Assembly: GCA_020445005.1 (NCBI GenBank)
Contig: JAGRHM010000341.1
Span: forward strand, 1-5,761
Direction: 5' to 3'
DNA: 5,761 nt
Origin: Candidatus Competibacteraceae bacterium
Lineage (GTDB): Bacteria; Pseudomonadota; Gammaproteobacteria; Competibacterales; Competibacteraceae
The position numbers were made by a program, and so were the translations under genes. Positions 1-5,761 of this stretch are shown one piece after another. The notes under the pieces were generated by a model. That model was not told the DNA's origin, did not search any database, and saw only the letters and a list, made by a program, of their open reading frames with translations. Positions within the stretch are counted from its first letter, which is position 1. The number at the start of each line of letters is the position of its first letter.

Positions 1-957
1 TTCCAGCCGCCGCCAGGCCGGTTCATTGCCCGGCAAACCAAAGCGCAATCCCGGTGGATCGGTAAAGCGCCGCACCAGGATCCCACGCCGGGCCAGAGCC
101 TCCTGCCAGAATTCCGCCTCCGGCAAGGGAACCCACTGAAACAGAGCGGTCCCACTGGCTACAGGCAAGCGCTGCCGTTTCAGCAATTCCGCCAGGCGCG
201 TTCCCCAATGCGGCAGCTTACTCTGCATCTCTTCCTGCCAACGCCGGTCGTTCAACGCCTGCATGGCCACCCAGCGGGCCGGGCCGCTGACCGTCCAGGG
301 GCCAAGCGCATCCTGTAAGCGCTCCTGTACCGCCGGCTCCGCCAGGACAAAGCCCACCCGCGCCCCGGCCAAACCGAAGAACTTGCCGAGCGAGCGCAAG
401 ATGATCAACCCGGCTAAGCCAACATGACCAGTCAAACTGTCGTTTGGCGTGGCGTCCATGAACGCCTCGTCCACGACTAGCCAACCGCCGCGTCGCGCCA
501 GCCGTTCCCGCCAACGCAACAAGATTTCCGGCGCAAATCGCAGGCCCGTGGGATTGTTGGGGTGAACCAATACCAGCACATCCAGGCGATCCACTGCCGT
601 CTCCAGTTCCATAACAGTCAGCGTTTCAACGACGTGACCAGCTCGTTGCCAGGCATGAGCATGTTCGGCATAGCTGGGATGTAGTACCCCCATTCGACCC
701 GGTTTCCGCAACAACGGCAAGGCTTGAATCGCCGCTTGTGACCCGGCGACCGGTAGCAGATGGCGCGTGCCGTAGTAGGTTGCCGCCGCCGCCTCCAGGC
801 CATCTTCCCGCTCGGGCAGGCGCTGCCAGGCGGTTGCGGGAACCGAAGGAACCGACCACCCATGAGGATGAATGCCGGTAGACAAATCCAGCCAGTCACC
901 GAGAGGAATCCCGTACTGCGCCGCTGCCGCTCGCAACGCGCCACCGTGCTCAAGCAA
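1..957 (-). CDS. cobD: Threonine-phosphate decarboxylase (CobD/CobC), 3' end cut by the window
   Basis: This is a PLP-dependent fold-type I aminotransferase-like enzyme. The family decarboxylates L-threonine O-3-phosphate to (R)-1-amino-2-propanol phosphate, the linker of the cobalamin nucleotide loop. The frame is open for 319 codons to the window edge; the family is usually about 330-350 residues, so perhaps 10-30 are missing. Visible motifs are HPNNPTG at 132-138, the PLP-ring Asp in VVDEAF (Asp163), the Schiff-base Lys in SLGKFFG (Lys192) and the downstream Arg in AGARVGF (Arg200). The start is a TTG giving MLEHGGALR, the usual N-terminus of the family; a TGA lies two codons upstream, so no ATG is available. 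It overlaps the cbiB stop by 8 bases, which implies translational coupling. Called cobD in Salmonella naming and cobC in Pseudomonas naming. Function confidence is high. Confidence 0.93.
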   Translation of the reverse strand, partial: MLEHGGALRAAAAQYGIPLGDWLDLSTGIHPHGWSVPSVPATAWQRLPEREDGLEAAAATYYGTRHLLPVAGSQAAIQALPLLRKPGRMGVLHPSYAEHAHAWQRAGHVVETLTVMELETAVDRLDVLVLVHPNNPTGLRFAPEILLRWRERLARRGGWLVVDEAFMDATPNDSLTGHVGLAGLIILRSLGKFFGLAGARVGFVLAEPAVQERLQDALGPWTVSGPARWVAMQALNDRRWQEEMQSKLPHWGTRLAELLKRQRLPVASGTALFQWVPLPEAEFWQEALARRGILVRRFTDPPGLRFGLPGNEPAWRRLE

Positions 958-1873
958 GGATCAACCCTCCCAGAGCGATGATTCCCAACCACAGCCACAA
1001 GGCCCGCCGTACTAACTGGACGGCGCGACCGATGTCTTCAGCACAGGGAACCAGGCCCTCGCCCAGCACCGGCCGCGATTGCCATTCGCCGTTATAACGC
1101 GCCAGTCCACCCAGCGCCAGGCCCAACGCACCTGCGCCCGCCGCCATCACCGAACCGGCATTGGGACTTTTCCAGCCCGGCGCCTGTTCCCGCCAGCAGC
1201 GCCAAGCCACTCGCGGGTGATCGCCCACCGCCATATAGCTCAGAGCAGTCAACCGGGCTGGCACCCAGTTCAGAGCATCATCCAGCCGCGCCGCCGCCCA
1301 GCCGAAGTGCAAGTAACGCGAGGTGCGATAGCCCCACATGGCATCCAGAGTATTGGCCAACCGGTACAACACCACGCCTGGAGCGCCAGCCAACACGAAC
1401 CAGAACAGCGCGCCAAAGATGGCGTCGCAACCGTTTTCCAACACCGACTCTACAGTCGCCCGACTGATTTGTTCCTCATCCAGATCATCGGTGTCGCGAC
1501 TGACGATCATCGCCACCTTCTCACGCGCCAGGGGTAAATCGTCCGCCTCCAGGGCCGCCGCCACCGCCTCGGCGTGTTCCGCCAAACTGTGCGCGCCGAT
1601 CGCCAGGTAGAGCGCTCCCAGGGCCACGCCCCAGCTCAGCACGGGAATCCAGGCCAGTAATCCAGCGACGACCGTGAAGGGAATGAGTAGCACAACGATT
1701 GCGACAACGCCGCGCGCGCGCCGGATTTGAGCATGCAATTCGGGGGGGCCGTAGAACCCTGTTTCAACACGGCGCGCCAGATCACCAAAACCCACCAGGG
1801 GATGCCAGCGGCGCGGCTCGCCCCACTGCCGGTCGAGCAGCACCGCGCCCAGGCACAGTAAGACGGTTAACAT
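950..1873 (-). CDS. cbiB: Adenosylcobinamide-phosphate synthase CbiB
   Basis: This is an integral membrane protein of 307 residues, normal for the CbiB family (CobD in Pseudomonas naming). The family attaches aminopropanol phosphate to adenosylcobyric acid, giving adenosylcobinamide phosphate. Visible hallmarks are DRQWGEPRRWHPLVGFG at 14-30, the cytoplasmic-loop motif SRDTDDLDEEQISRATVES at 125-143, ENGCDAIFGALFW at 146-158, then the region with NTLDAMWGYR and SPNAGSVMA. Hydrophobic stretches lie near residues 2-13, 56-75, 79-93, 150-167 and at the C-terminus. An in-frame extension to 1963 exists, but it would add 30 unrelated charged residues encoded partly by a repeat; ATG 1873 has AGAGGG 8 bases upstream and gives the family N-terminus. 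The downstream gene makes this enzyme's aminopropanol-phosphate substrate, and the two genes overlap by 8 bases. Confidence 0.95.
   Translation of the reverse strand: MLTVLLCLGAVLLDRQWGEPRRWHPLVGFGDLARRVETGFYGPPELHAQIRRARGVVAIVVLLIPFTVVAGLLAWIPVLSWGVALGALYLAIGAHSLAEHAEAVAAALEADDLPLAREKVAMIVSRDTDDLDEEQISRATVESVLENGCDAIFGALFWFVLAGAPGVVLYRLANTLDAMWGYRTSRYLHFGWAAARLDDALNWVPARLTALSYMAVGDHPRVAWRCWREQAPGWKSPNAGSVMAAGAGALGLALGGLARYNGEWQSRPVLGEGLVPCAEDIGRAVQLVRRALWLWLGIIALGGLILA
965..970 (-). promoter_or_regulatory. Shine-Dalgarno site for the TTG start of cobD
   Basis: GGAGGG on the minus strand lies 7 bases before the TTG at 957-955. It sits inside the last codons of cbiB. The strong site supports the TTG as the true start and suggests that ribosomes ending cbiB restart here. 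Confidence 0.75.
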
Positions 1874-1881
1874 GCGGATTA

Positions 1882-1887
1882 CCCTCT
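1882..1887 (-). promoter_or_regulatory. Shine-Dalgarno site that fixes the cbiB start
   Basis: AGAGGG on the minus strand stands 8 bases before ATG 1873-1871. Together with the family-typical N-terminus that follows, it favours this ATG over the longer in-frame option at 1963. Confidence 0.65.
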
Positions 1888-1900
1888 GGTTTGATGTCGC

Positions 1901-1945
1901 GCCCTCTCCCCCAACCTCTCTCCTGCTTGCGGGCGAGGAGGAGCG
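1901..1945. repeat. Degenerate dispersed-type inverted repeat in the cbiB leader
   Basis: The stretch begins CCCTCTCCCCCAACCTCTC and continues through a centre TGCTTGCGGG to GAGGAGG. It can fold imperfectly, with CTC T CCTGC facing GCGGG C GAG around the centre. It resembles the widespread proteobacterial intergenic element of the CCCTCTCCCCAACCC...GCAAG...GGGAGAGGG type, here with several mismatches. It would lie in the 5' untranslated region of cbiB. Identification is by memory of that element's pattern and copy number is unknown. Confidence 0.45.
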
Positions 1946-1974
1946 AGAACGATTACAAAGCATTTAAGGCGTTT

Positions 1975-2005
1975 AGTGTAGCCAAAAACCGGTGATTTCC
2001 GTCAA
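1975..2005 (-). promoter_or_regulatory. Possible sigma-70 promoter for cbiB-cobD
   Basis: On the minus strand TTGACG (2005-2000) is followed after 19 bases by TACACT (1980-1975), a 5/6 and a 4/6 match to the -35 and -10 consensus. The spacing is two bases over the optimum, so this is weak. It lies in the only gap from which cbiB can be transcribed, about 100 bases before its start. I saw no clear matching promoter for cobQ on the other strand. Confidence 0.25.
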
Positions 2006-2014
2006 AATCCAGCT

Positions 2015-3481
2015 ATGAACACCCAAACCCTGATGATTCAAGGCACCACCTCGGACGCTGGCAAAAGCGTCATGGTCGCGGGACTGTGCCGGTTGCTGGC
2101 GCGGCGCGGCGTGCGCGTGGTCCCCTTTAAACCCCAGAACATGGCGCTGAACAGCGCGGTCACTGTGGACGGCGGCGAAATTGGCCGCGCCCAGGCGGTG
2201 CAAGCGCAAGCGGCGTTCCTGGAACCGCACACCGATATGAATCCGGTGCTGCTTAAACCGAATACGGACATCGGCGCGCAGGTCATCGTTCACGGCCAGG
2301 CGTTGACCAATATGGATGCCCGGCGCTATCACGATTACAAACCGGTTGCGATGCAGGCGGTGCTGGCGTCCTATCAGCGACTGTGCGCCGCTTACGACGT
2401 GGTGTTGGTCGAAGGCGCAGGCAGTCCGGCGGAAATTAACCTGCGCGATAAGGACATCGCTAATATGGGCTTCGCTGAGGCGGTCGACTGCCCGGTCTGG
2501 CTGGTCGGCGACATCGACCGGGGCGGCGTGTTCGCGCATCTTTACGGTACGCTAGCTCTGCTCGCGCCGAGTGAGCGCGAACGGATTACCGGGCTGATCA
2601 TTAACCGGTTTCGGGGCGATGTCAGCCTGCTGACGCCGGGACTGGATTGGCTGACTCGGGAAACAGGCAAACCGGTGCTGGGCGTGTTGCCCTATCTGCA
2701 AGGTCTGCACCTGGAAGCTGAGGATGCCTTACCTCGCGACTTTGGTCTGGTCAAGGACGCCGAGCGTCTGCGGGTCGCGGTACCCGTGCTGGCGCGCATC
2801 AGTAACCATACCGACCTCGATCCCTTGCGCTTGCACCCCCAGGTTGAGGTGCGCTGGGTGCGCGCTGGTGAAGCCATTCCACCGAGCGACCTGATCATTC
2901 TGCCTGGCAGCAAGAGCACTCGCAGCGACCTGCAACGTTTGCGCGAACAGGGTTGGGATGGCGCGATTGACCGTCATCTGCGCTATGGCGGTAAACTGAT
3001 CGGCATTTGTGGGGGGTTTCAAATGCTGGGTCAGATCGTTCATGATCCCGCTGGTTTGGAAGGCGAACCGGGCAGCAGTCCGGGACTGGGGTTGCTGGAC
3101 TTTGAAACGACGCTGGAACCGGAAAAGCAACTACATCGGGTTGCGGGTCGCTTGTTAATGGAGGATGCCGAGGTGACCGGCTATGAAATTCATGCGGGCA
3201 TCAGTCGCGGACCGGCGCTGGATCGGCCCGCCCTTCGCCTGGATGATGGTCGCTGGGATGGCGCATGGTCGGAGGATGGACAAATTTTCGGCGCGTACCT
3301 GCACGGACTATTTGACGCCGCCCCGGCCCGTGACGCCTTATTGCGCTGGGCGGGGTTGGCGGTGCGAAAAACGCCGGATTACCGGGAATTACGCGAGGCG
3401 GGTATTAACCGCTTGGCGGACGCCATTGCCGAACATCTGGATTTACGTCTGTTGGATCATTTTGGGAACGGAAGATCATGA
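2015..3481 (+). CDS. cobQ: Cobyric acid synthase (CobQ/CbiP)
   Basis: This ATP-dependent glutamine amidotransferase is known to amidate the b, d, e and g side chains of adenosylcobyrinic acid a,c-diamide, giving adenosylcobyric acid. At 488 residues it has full family length. The N-terminal ATP-binding domain shows [12 protein letters not shown] (7-18), the conserved [20 protein letters not shown] (132-140) and [10 protein letters not shown] (164-173). The C-terminal class I glutaminase domain shows LPGSKST (296-302), the nucleophile in [10 protein letters not shown] (Cys332) and the catalytic His in YLHGLFD (His430). ATG 2015 is the first usable start after an in-frame TAG at 1979-1981, although no clear Shine-Dalgarno precedes it. 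It diverges from cbiB-cobD, whose products act in the next step, and its stop overlaps the next gene by four bases (ATGA). Confidence 0.97.
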   Translation: MNTQTLMIQGTTSDAGKSVMVAGLCRLLARRGVRVVPFKPQNMALNSAVTVDGGEIGRAQAVQAQAAFLEPHTDMNPVLLKPNTDIGAQVIVHGQALTNMDARRYHDYKPVAMQAVLASYQRLCAAYDVVLVEGAGSPAEINLRDKDIANMGFAEAVDCPVWLVGDIDRGGVFAHLYGTLALLAPSERERITGLIINRFRGDVSLLTPGLDWLTRETGKPVLGVLPYLQGLHLEAEDALPRDFGLVKDAERLRVAVPVLARISNHTDLDPLRLHPQVEVRWVRAGEAIPPSDLIILPGSKSTRSDLQRLREQGWDGAIDRHLRYGGKLIGICGGFQMLGQIVHDPAGLEGEPGSSPGLGLLDFETTLEPEKQLHRVAGRLLMEDAEVTGYEIHAGISRGPALDRPALRLDDGRWDGAWSEDGQIFGAYLHGLFDAAPARDALLRWAGLAVRKTPDYRELREAGINRLADAIAEHLDLRLLDHFGNGRS

Positions 3482-3834
3482 TCGGCGCGCTGGCGGTGCT
3501 ACTGGCCTTTCAACTAGTCGGTGAAGTCGCTGTCCAGGTCAGCGGCCTGCCGGCGCCGGGGCCGGTGGTGGGCATGGTGTTATTGTTTCTGGCGCTGCGC
3601 TGGCGTAAGGCATTACCGGATGCGCTGCGTGCGACGGCGGAAACGCTGCTGTCTCATCTTTCGCTGCTGTTCATTCCTGCGGGAGTCGGCGTCATCCAGT
3701 ACGGCGCATTATTGGCGGATGAGTGGCTGGCGCTGATCGCGGCGATGGTGTTGGGCACGCTGATCACGGTCGCAGTCACGGCGCTGGTCATGCAGGGGGT
3801 GATGTGGATTCAGCACCGTGCGCGTCGGGGCTAA
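3478..3834 (+). CDS. LrgA/CidA family membrane protein, without LrgB partner
   Basis: This 118-residue, strongly hydrophobic protein has four likely membrane segments near residues 2-19, 26-42, 58-79 and 82-109. Visible family signatures are PAPGPVVGM (25-33) and [12 protein letters not shown] (64-75), and it ends in a basic tail. The family was named for holin-like proteins linked to murein hydrolase control and lysis. Some two-gene members (PftAB in Bacillus) are pyruvate transporters, so function here is open. The ATG lies in ATGA shared with the cobQ stop, with GGGAA at 3464-3468 and GGAAG at 3470-3474 as possible ribosome sites, so it is probably translated with cobQ. No lrgB follows: the next genes are on the other strand. 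Family confidence is high; role unknown. Confidence 0.9.
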   Translation: MIGALAVLLAFQLVGEVAVQVSGLPAPGPVVGMVLLFLALRWRKALPDALRATAETLLSHLSLLFIPAGVGVIQYGALLADEWLALIAAMVLGTLITVAVTALVMQGVMWIQHRARRG

Positions 3835-3943
3835 AATCTGCGCTAAACCTCGCTTGACCCTTGTGGTCGTCCATACCTGGAAAGCTGATGATCCAGGCGG
3901 TGGTGGAATAGCCGCTTGGCAAATGGGGAGCAGGAAGTGGAAG

Positions 3944-3982
3944 GAAAAATTGTGGCAGGTCAGGCGCGCGCCATAACCTGCC
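3944..3982 (-). terminator. Intrinsic terminator of the hicA-hicB operon
   Basis: A perfect 7-base stem, GGCAGGT (3954-3960) with ACCTGCC (3976-3982), encloses a second self-complementary block GGCGCGCGCC (3963-3972). Read on the minus strand, the hairpin is followed by ACAATTTTTCC, with five T at 3949-3945. It starts about 30 bases past the hicB stop. On the plus strand no T-run follows, so it is oriented to stop minus-strand transcription. It may still slow transcripts leaving lrgA. Confidence 0.65.
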
Positions 3983-4013
3983 TTAGCATGAACGGGGACG
4001 CTTGACCGGCTTG

Positions 4014-4226
4014 CTAGGCATACATCAGGCGTCCTCTTGGTTCTGGAATCGGGCGACCTAGCGCATGCGCTGTCTCGATCCATTCCTCAATGATCGTTTG
4101 TGCATTGGTTACCGCCTTTTTATAGGTCTCGCCATCCGCCATGCATCCGGGTAGCTCCGGGACTTCAACGATGAAAGACTGGTCCTCTTCGCTCCAGTAG
4201 ATGATCAATTCATATTTAATCGACAT
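4014..4226 (-). CDS. hicB: HicB family antitoxin (short form)
   Basis: This 70-residue protein matches the short HicB-like (UPF0150) family, with YELIIYWSEEDQSFIVEVPE near the N-terminus, then LPGCMADGETYKKAV and the helix IIEEWIETAHALGRPIPEP. The family forms a partial RNase H-like fold that binds and blocks the partner HicA. There is no extra C-terminal ribbon-helix-helix or helix-turn-helix domain, so self-repression through this protein alone is doubtful. The ATG overlaps the end of hicA by 11 bases and has AGGAGA (4237-4232) 5 bases upstream. Toxin-first order is usual for HicAB. Family assignment is firm; activity as an antitoxin is inferred. Confidence 0.92.
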   Translation of the reverse strand: MSIKYELIIYWSEEDQSFIVEVPELPGCMADGETYKKAVTNAQTIIEEWIETAHALGRPIPEPRGRLMYA

Positions 4227-4476
4227 TAGACTCTCCTAATCGGTATTTTACCAGGATGCTCCTGACCTGTTTGACTTGGTAAGGTTTTGCTTGGCTGCCT
4301 TTAGGTTGTAGATTGATGATTTCGGTGACGCCATCCCGTGTGAAAATGTAGTGTCCGCCTTTGACCCGTTCACTAAAACCGAGTCGGATAAGTAACTGGC
4401 AGAGCGCAGAAAACTCAACATTGCCATCGGCATTCCCCGCCAGGATACTTTCCCTGAGCTTTGCGTATTTTCCCAT
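4216..4476 (-). CDS. hicA: HicA family mRNA interferase toxin
   Basis: This 86-residue HicA-like protein belongs to a family of double-stranded-RNA-binding-fold proteins that cleave mRNA and arrest growth until HicB binds. Visible are LCQLLIRLGFSERVKGGHYIF with the likely catalytic His42, then the C-terminal block LQPKGSQAKPYQVKQVRSIL. Many relatives have Gly-Ser-His where this has Gly-Gly-His. I chose ATG 4476 because MGKYAKLRESIL is the usual N-terminus. GTG codons at 4491 and 4488 are in frame and would add four or five residues; none has a strong ribosome site, though GTGAAAG lies 5 bases before the ATG. The stop overlaps the hicB start by 11 bases. GC is about 43% in a sampled line, below the B12 genes, fitting an accessory module. 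Confidence 0.9.
   Translation of the reverse strand: MGKYAKLRESILAGNADGNVEFSALCQLLIRLGFSERVKGGHYIFTRDGVTEIINLQPKGSQAKPYQVKQVRSILVKYRLGESNVD
4232..4237 (-). promoter_or_regulatory. Shine-Dalgarno site of hicB inside hicA
   Basis: AGGAGA on the minus strand lies 5 bases before the hicB ATG, within the final codons of hicA. It is stronger than anything before hicA, which would favour making more antitoxin than toxin from one transcript. Confidence 0.7.
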
Positions 4477-4692
4477 TGCAACTTTCACCACCGTTTTTCA
4501 AGGGCCACACTGCGTCAGCGATGCCTTTGGTTGATCGTGCTCCAAAATAGCGAATGCGGGTCACAGAGCATCATTCCATAAGCGCCTCCGAAAGCAATGT
4601 TTGCGAAGACTAACAGCAGACGATGAGCGGGTTCAATCAGCAGGGTTGCCCGTGGGGCGAGGCAAGATGTGGACTTTGTAGAAGGAAAACTC
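4477..4692. other. Gap without a supported gene
   Basis: About 215 bases between hicA and the hairpin repeat. It must contain the hicAB promoter, but I found no convincing -35/-10 pair. On the minus strand one frame stays open from beyond 4730 down to a TGA at 4517-4515. It reads LLLVFANIAFGGAYGMML in part, which looks membrane-like. The first ATG comes late (codons near 4575), leaving only about 20 codons, so it may be a gene remnant or chance. Confidence 0.5.
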
Positions 4693-4726
4693 GTAAGGCG
4701 GATCAGGTGCGCCTGACCCGCCCTAC
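4693..4726. repeat. 34-base hairpin, REP-like; possible terminator of the PEP-CTERM gene
   Basis: Arms GTA-A-GGCGG-A-TCAGG (4693-4707) and CCTGA-C-CCGCC-C-TAC (4712-4726) pair in full except two symmetric A/C mismatches, around a TGCG loop. The outer edges read GTA...TAC and the minus strand begins GTAGGGCGGGTCAGGCGC, a pattern like dispersed repeats seen in many proteobacterial genomes. It begins 5 bases past the stop of the PEP-CTERM gene. On the minus strand it is followed by TTACGAGTTTTCC, a weak T-run, so it may also act as that gene's terminator. Repeat status is inferred from pattern only. Confidence 0.6.
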
Positions 4727-4731
4727 CTCGC

Positions 4732-5487
4732 TCAATAGTATCTCCGCTTGCGCCCGACGCAAATCAGCCCGGCAAGGCCCAAACCCAGAAGCCCTACGGT
4801 GCCGGGTTCGGGGATAGGATCAGAGGAGGAGTTAGCATTCGTGATTTGAACGCTCCAGTTATCGACTCCATGATATATTCCTCCACCTCCATAAAAACTG
4901 TTCAAACTAGTGGCACGGTAAAACCCAAATTTAATAGGGCTACCCGATGAGGAAAAATCTGGTCTCGGTATTCCACCACCAAGAACCTGGAAATCATTGG
5001 CTGTTAAGTTGTTAATCGTATAATTTTGCCATCCTGTATTAGAATTTAAAGTTGTACTCAGTGATGAATAAAACCACATGCCATTTTGCCATAAGGCTAG
5101 ACCATCCCAAAGGGTGATATCACCTCCTGACCGATAGATATCGCGTGAATAATCAATCTGTATAATAGCCCCATCATTAGCAGGATCGTATGATATAGTT
5201 GTGTTTTGGTATAATGCAACACCGAATGAATAAAGGCTACTGTGTCCAGTCGCCATTGCATAATAGGTATCCGGATCTCCTCCCGTTAAAGACTGCGATG
5301 CTCCAACTGATATTGTTGCATAGGATGGAGCTTTATATACAAGAGAATACTGCCAGTCCGCACTATTAAAATCTCCATCAGAGAGATTAATCAAATTCGC
5401 TTTGGCCTCGATGGAGGATATCAATAACAAAGTAAATAAAGATGATACCGCCCCCTTTACCAAACCACCCTTCATCGTCTTACTCAT
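4732..5487 (-). CDS. Secreted PEP-CTERM sorting-domain protein
   Basis: This 251-residue protein is built for export and exosortase processing. Residues 1-30 form a signal peptide: basic start, hydrophobic core LFTLLLISSI and likely cleavage after Ala-Lys-Ala (28-30). The C-terminus is a classic PEP-CTERM tail: PIPEPG (224-229), a hydrophobic Gly/Leu helix (231-245) and the basic end RKRR (246-249). The family is known to be cut by exosortase, usually with surface polysaccharide export. The middle (31-220) is rich in Ser, Gly, Asn, Tyr and Trp, lacks Cys, and runs from LSDGDFNSADW to VDNWSV, suggesting a beta-sandwich such as a carbohydrate-binding module; this is a guess. The ATG has AAGGAGA (5500-5494) 6 bases upstream. 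The body is AT-rich but the tail is about 63% GC. No exosortase gene is in the window. Confidence 0.93.
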   Translation of the reverse strand: MSKTMKGGLVKGAVSSLFTLLLISSIEAKANLINLSDGDFNSADWQYSLVYKAPSYATISVGASQSLTGGDPDTYYAMATGHSSLYSFGVALYQNTTISYDPANDGAIIQIDYSRDIYRSGGDITLWDGLALWQNGMWFYSSLSTTLNSNTGWQNYTINNLTANDFQVLGGGIPRPDFSSSGSPIKFGFYRATSLNSFYGGGGIYHGVDNWSVQITNANSSSDPIPEPGTVGLLGLGLAGLICVGRKRRYY

Positions 5488-5505
5488 GACCGCTCTCCTT
5501 TAACA

Positions 5506-5761
5506 TTGTGAATTGAACGAGTGGGAAGACGATGATTAAGTATGCAAAAAAAACCAACTTATATTTATAATATAAATCATAAAGTTATAAATCAATAAAA
5601 TTGGAACTGTAAAAAATTCTGACATAAAGTAGATTCTCAACCATCTCTCAAGCACTGACCTAAAACCATATTATTGAAAAATAAAACATTATATTTAAAG
5701 TTTAGTTATTTATTTGTTATTTATGATTGACAATTTCGCGGATTTTCGGCTGAGGAACAGA
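5506..5761. other. AT-rich non-coding region upstream of the PEP-CTERM gene
   Basis: Roughly 255 bases with no supported gene on either strand. Two sampled lines are 22% and 25% GC, against about 68% in a cobQ line. It contains A and T runs, including eight A at 5545-5552 and six A at 5611-5616 on the plus strand. A perfect TTGACA stands on the plus strand at 5727-5732, but no good -10 follows before the window ends. The region probably serves as promoter and regulatory DNA for the minus-strand gene. Confidence 0.6.
5567..5595 (-). promoter_or_regulatory. Candidate sigma-70 promoter of the PEP-CTERM gene
   Basis: On the minus strand TTGATT (5595-5590), 17 bases, then TATTAT (5572-5567) give 4/6 and 5/6 matches at ideal spacing. 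The start of transcription would be near 5560, leaving a leader of about 70 bases. A perfect inverted repeat, ATTTATA (5563-5569) and TATAAAT (5571-5577), covers the -10 element and could be an operator. The surrounding sequence is only about 22-25% GC, so chance matches are likely. Confidence 0.4.

Noticed and set aside
1079..1537. 152-codon plus-strand open frame opposite cbiB
   Set aside because: It is antisense to cbiB motifs, has Arg/His/Gln-rich composition, and no ribosome site or family resemblance was seen.
1874..1963. 30-residue N-terminal extension of CbiB
   Set aside because: The added residues come from the repeat-bearing leader, do not resemble CbiB, and the ATG at 1873 has a better ribosome site.
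1973..2539. 188-codon open frame on the minus strand opposite the start of cobQ
   Set aside because: It lies wholly antisense to well-supported cobQ and is rich in His, Arg and Gln in a way typical of a shadow frame in GC-rich DNA. It shows no recognisable domain.
3709..4083. 124-codon minus-strand open frame spanning the lrgA-hicB gap
   Set aside because: It overlaps the ends of both lrgA and hicB and crosses the terminator hairpin. The protein has no recognisable features.
4623..4817. 64-codon plus-strand open frame over the hairpin
   Set aside because: It runs through the inverted repeat and antisense to the PEP-CTERM tail. It has no domain or clear ribosome site.
5540..5558. Sigma-54 promoter upstream of the PEP-CTERM gene (TTGG, T-run, GCA on the minus strand)
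   Set aside because: The GG and GC elements are separated by 8 bases instead of the required 10, so it cannot be scored as a -24/-12 promoter unless the homopolymer length is misread.
5727..5761. Plus-strand promoter starting with perfect TTGACA
   Set aside because: No acceptable -10 hexamer occurs 16-18 bases downstream, and the window ends before any gene can be seen.

Overview
This 5,761-base window looks like a chromosomal segment from a GC-rich proteobacterium, most likely a gammaproteobacterium. That guess rests on the style of the cobalamin proteins, the PEP-CTERM protein and the HicAB pair; no rRNA or tRNA is present to confirm it.

Positions 1-3481 (GC-rich, about 68% in one sampled line of cobQ) hold late cobalamin (vitamin B12) synthesis genes. 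On the minus strand are cbiB and then a cobD/cobC-type threonine-phosphate decarboxylase that runs off the left edge. Diverging from them on the plus strand is cobQ (cbiP). The three enzymes act at adjoining steps: CobQ makes cobyric acid, CobD makes aminopropanol phosphate from threonine phosphate, and CbiB joins the two. I found no cobalamin riboswitch in the roughly 140-base divergent gap, which instead carries a degenerate dispersed-type repeat. A small LrgA/CidA membrane protein gene (3478-3834) overlaps the cobQ stop by four bases and has no lrgB after it.

Positions 3835-4491 hold a convergent minus-strand hicA-hicB toxin-antitoxin pair with its own hairpin and T-tract terminator at 3944-3982. 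Its GC content is lower than that of the B12 genes. The gap behind it (4477-4692) has no convincing gene. A 34-base near-perfect hairpin follows at 4693-4726, resembling a dispersed repeat and possibly ending the next gene.

Positions 4732-5487 (minus) encode a secreted PEP-CTERM protein with signal peptide, AT-rich body and GC-rich sorting tail. The last 250 or so bases are very AT-rich and non-coding and probably contain its promoter.

I see no clearly new multi-gene system. The observations most worth a second look are the base-composition mosaic inside the PEP-CTERM gene and the orphan lrgA translationally coupled to cobQ.
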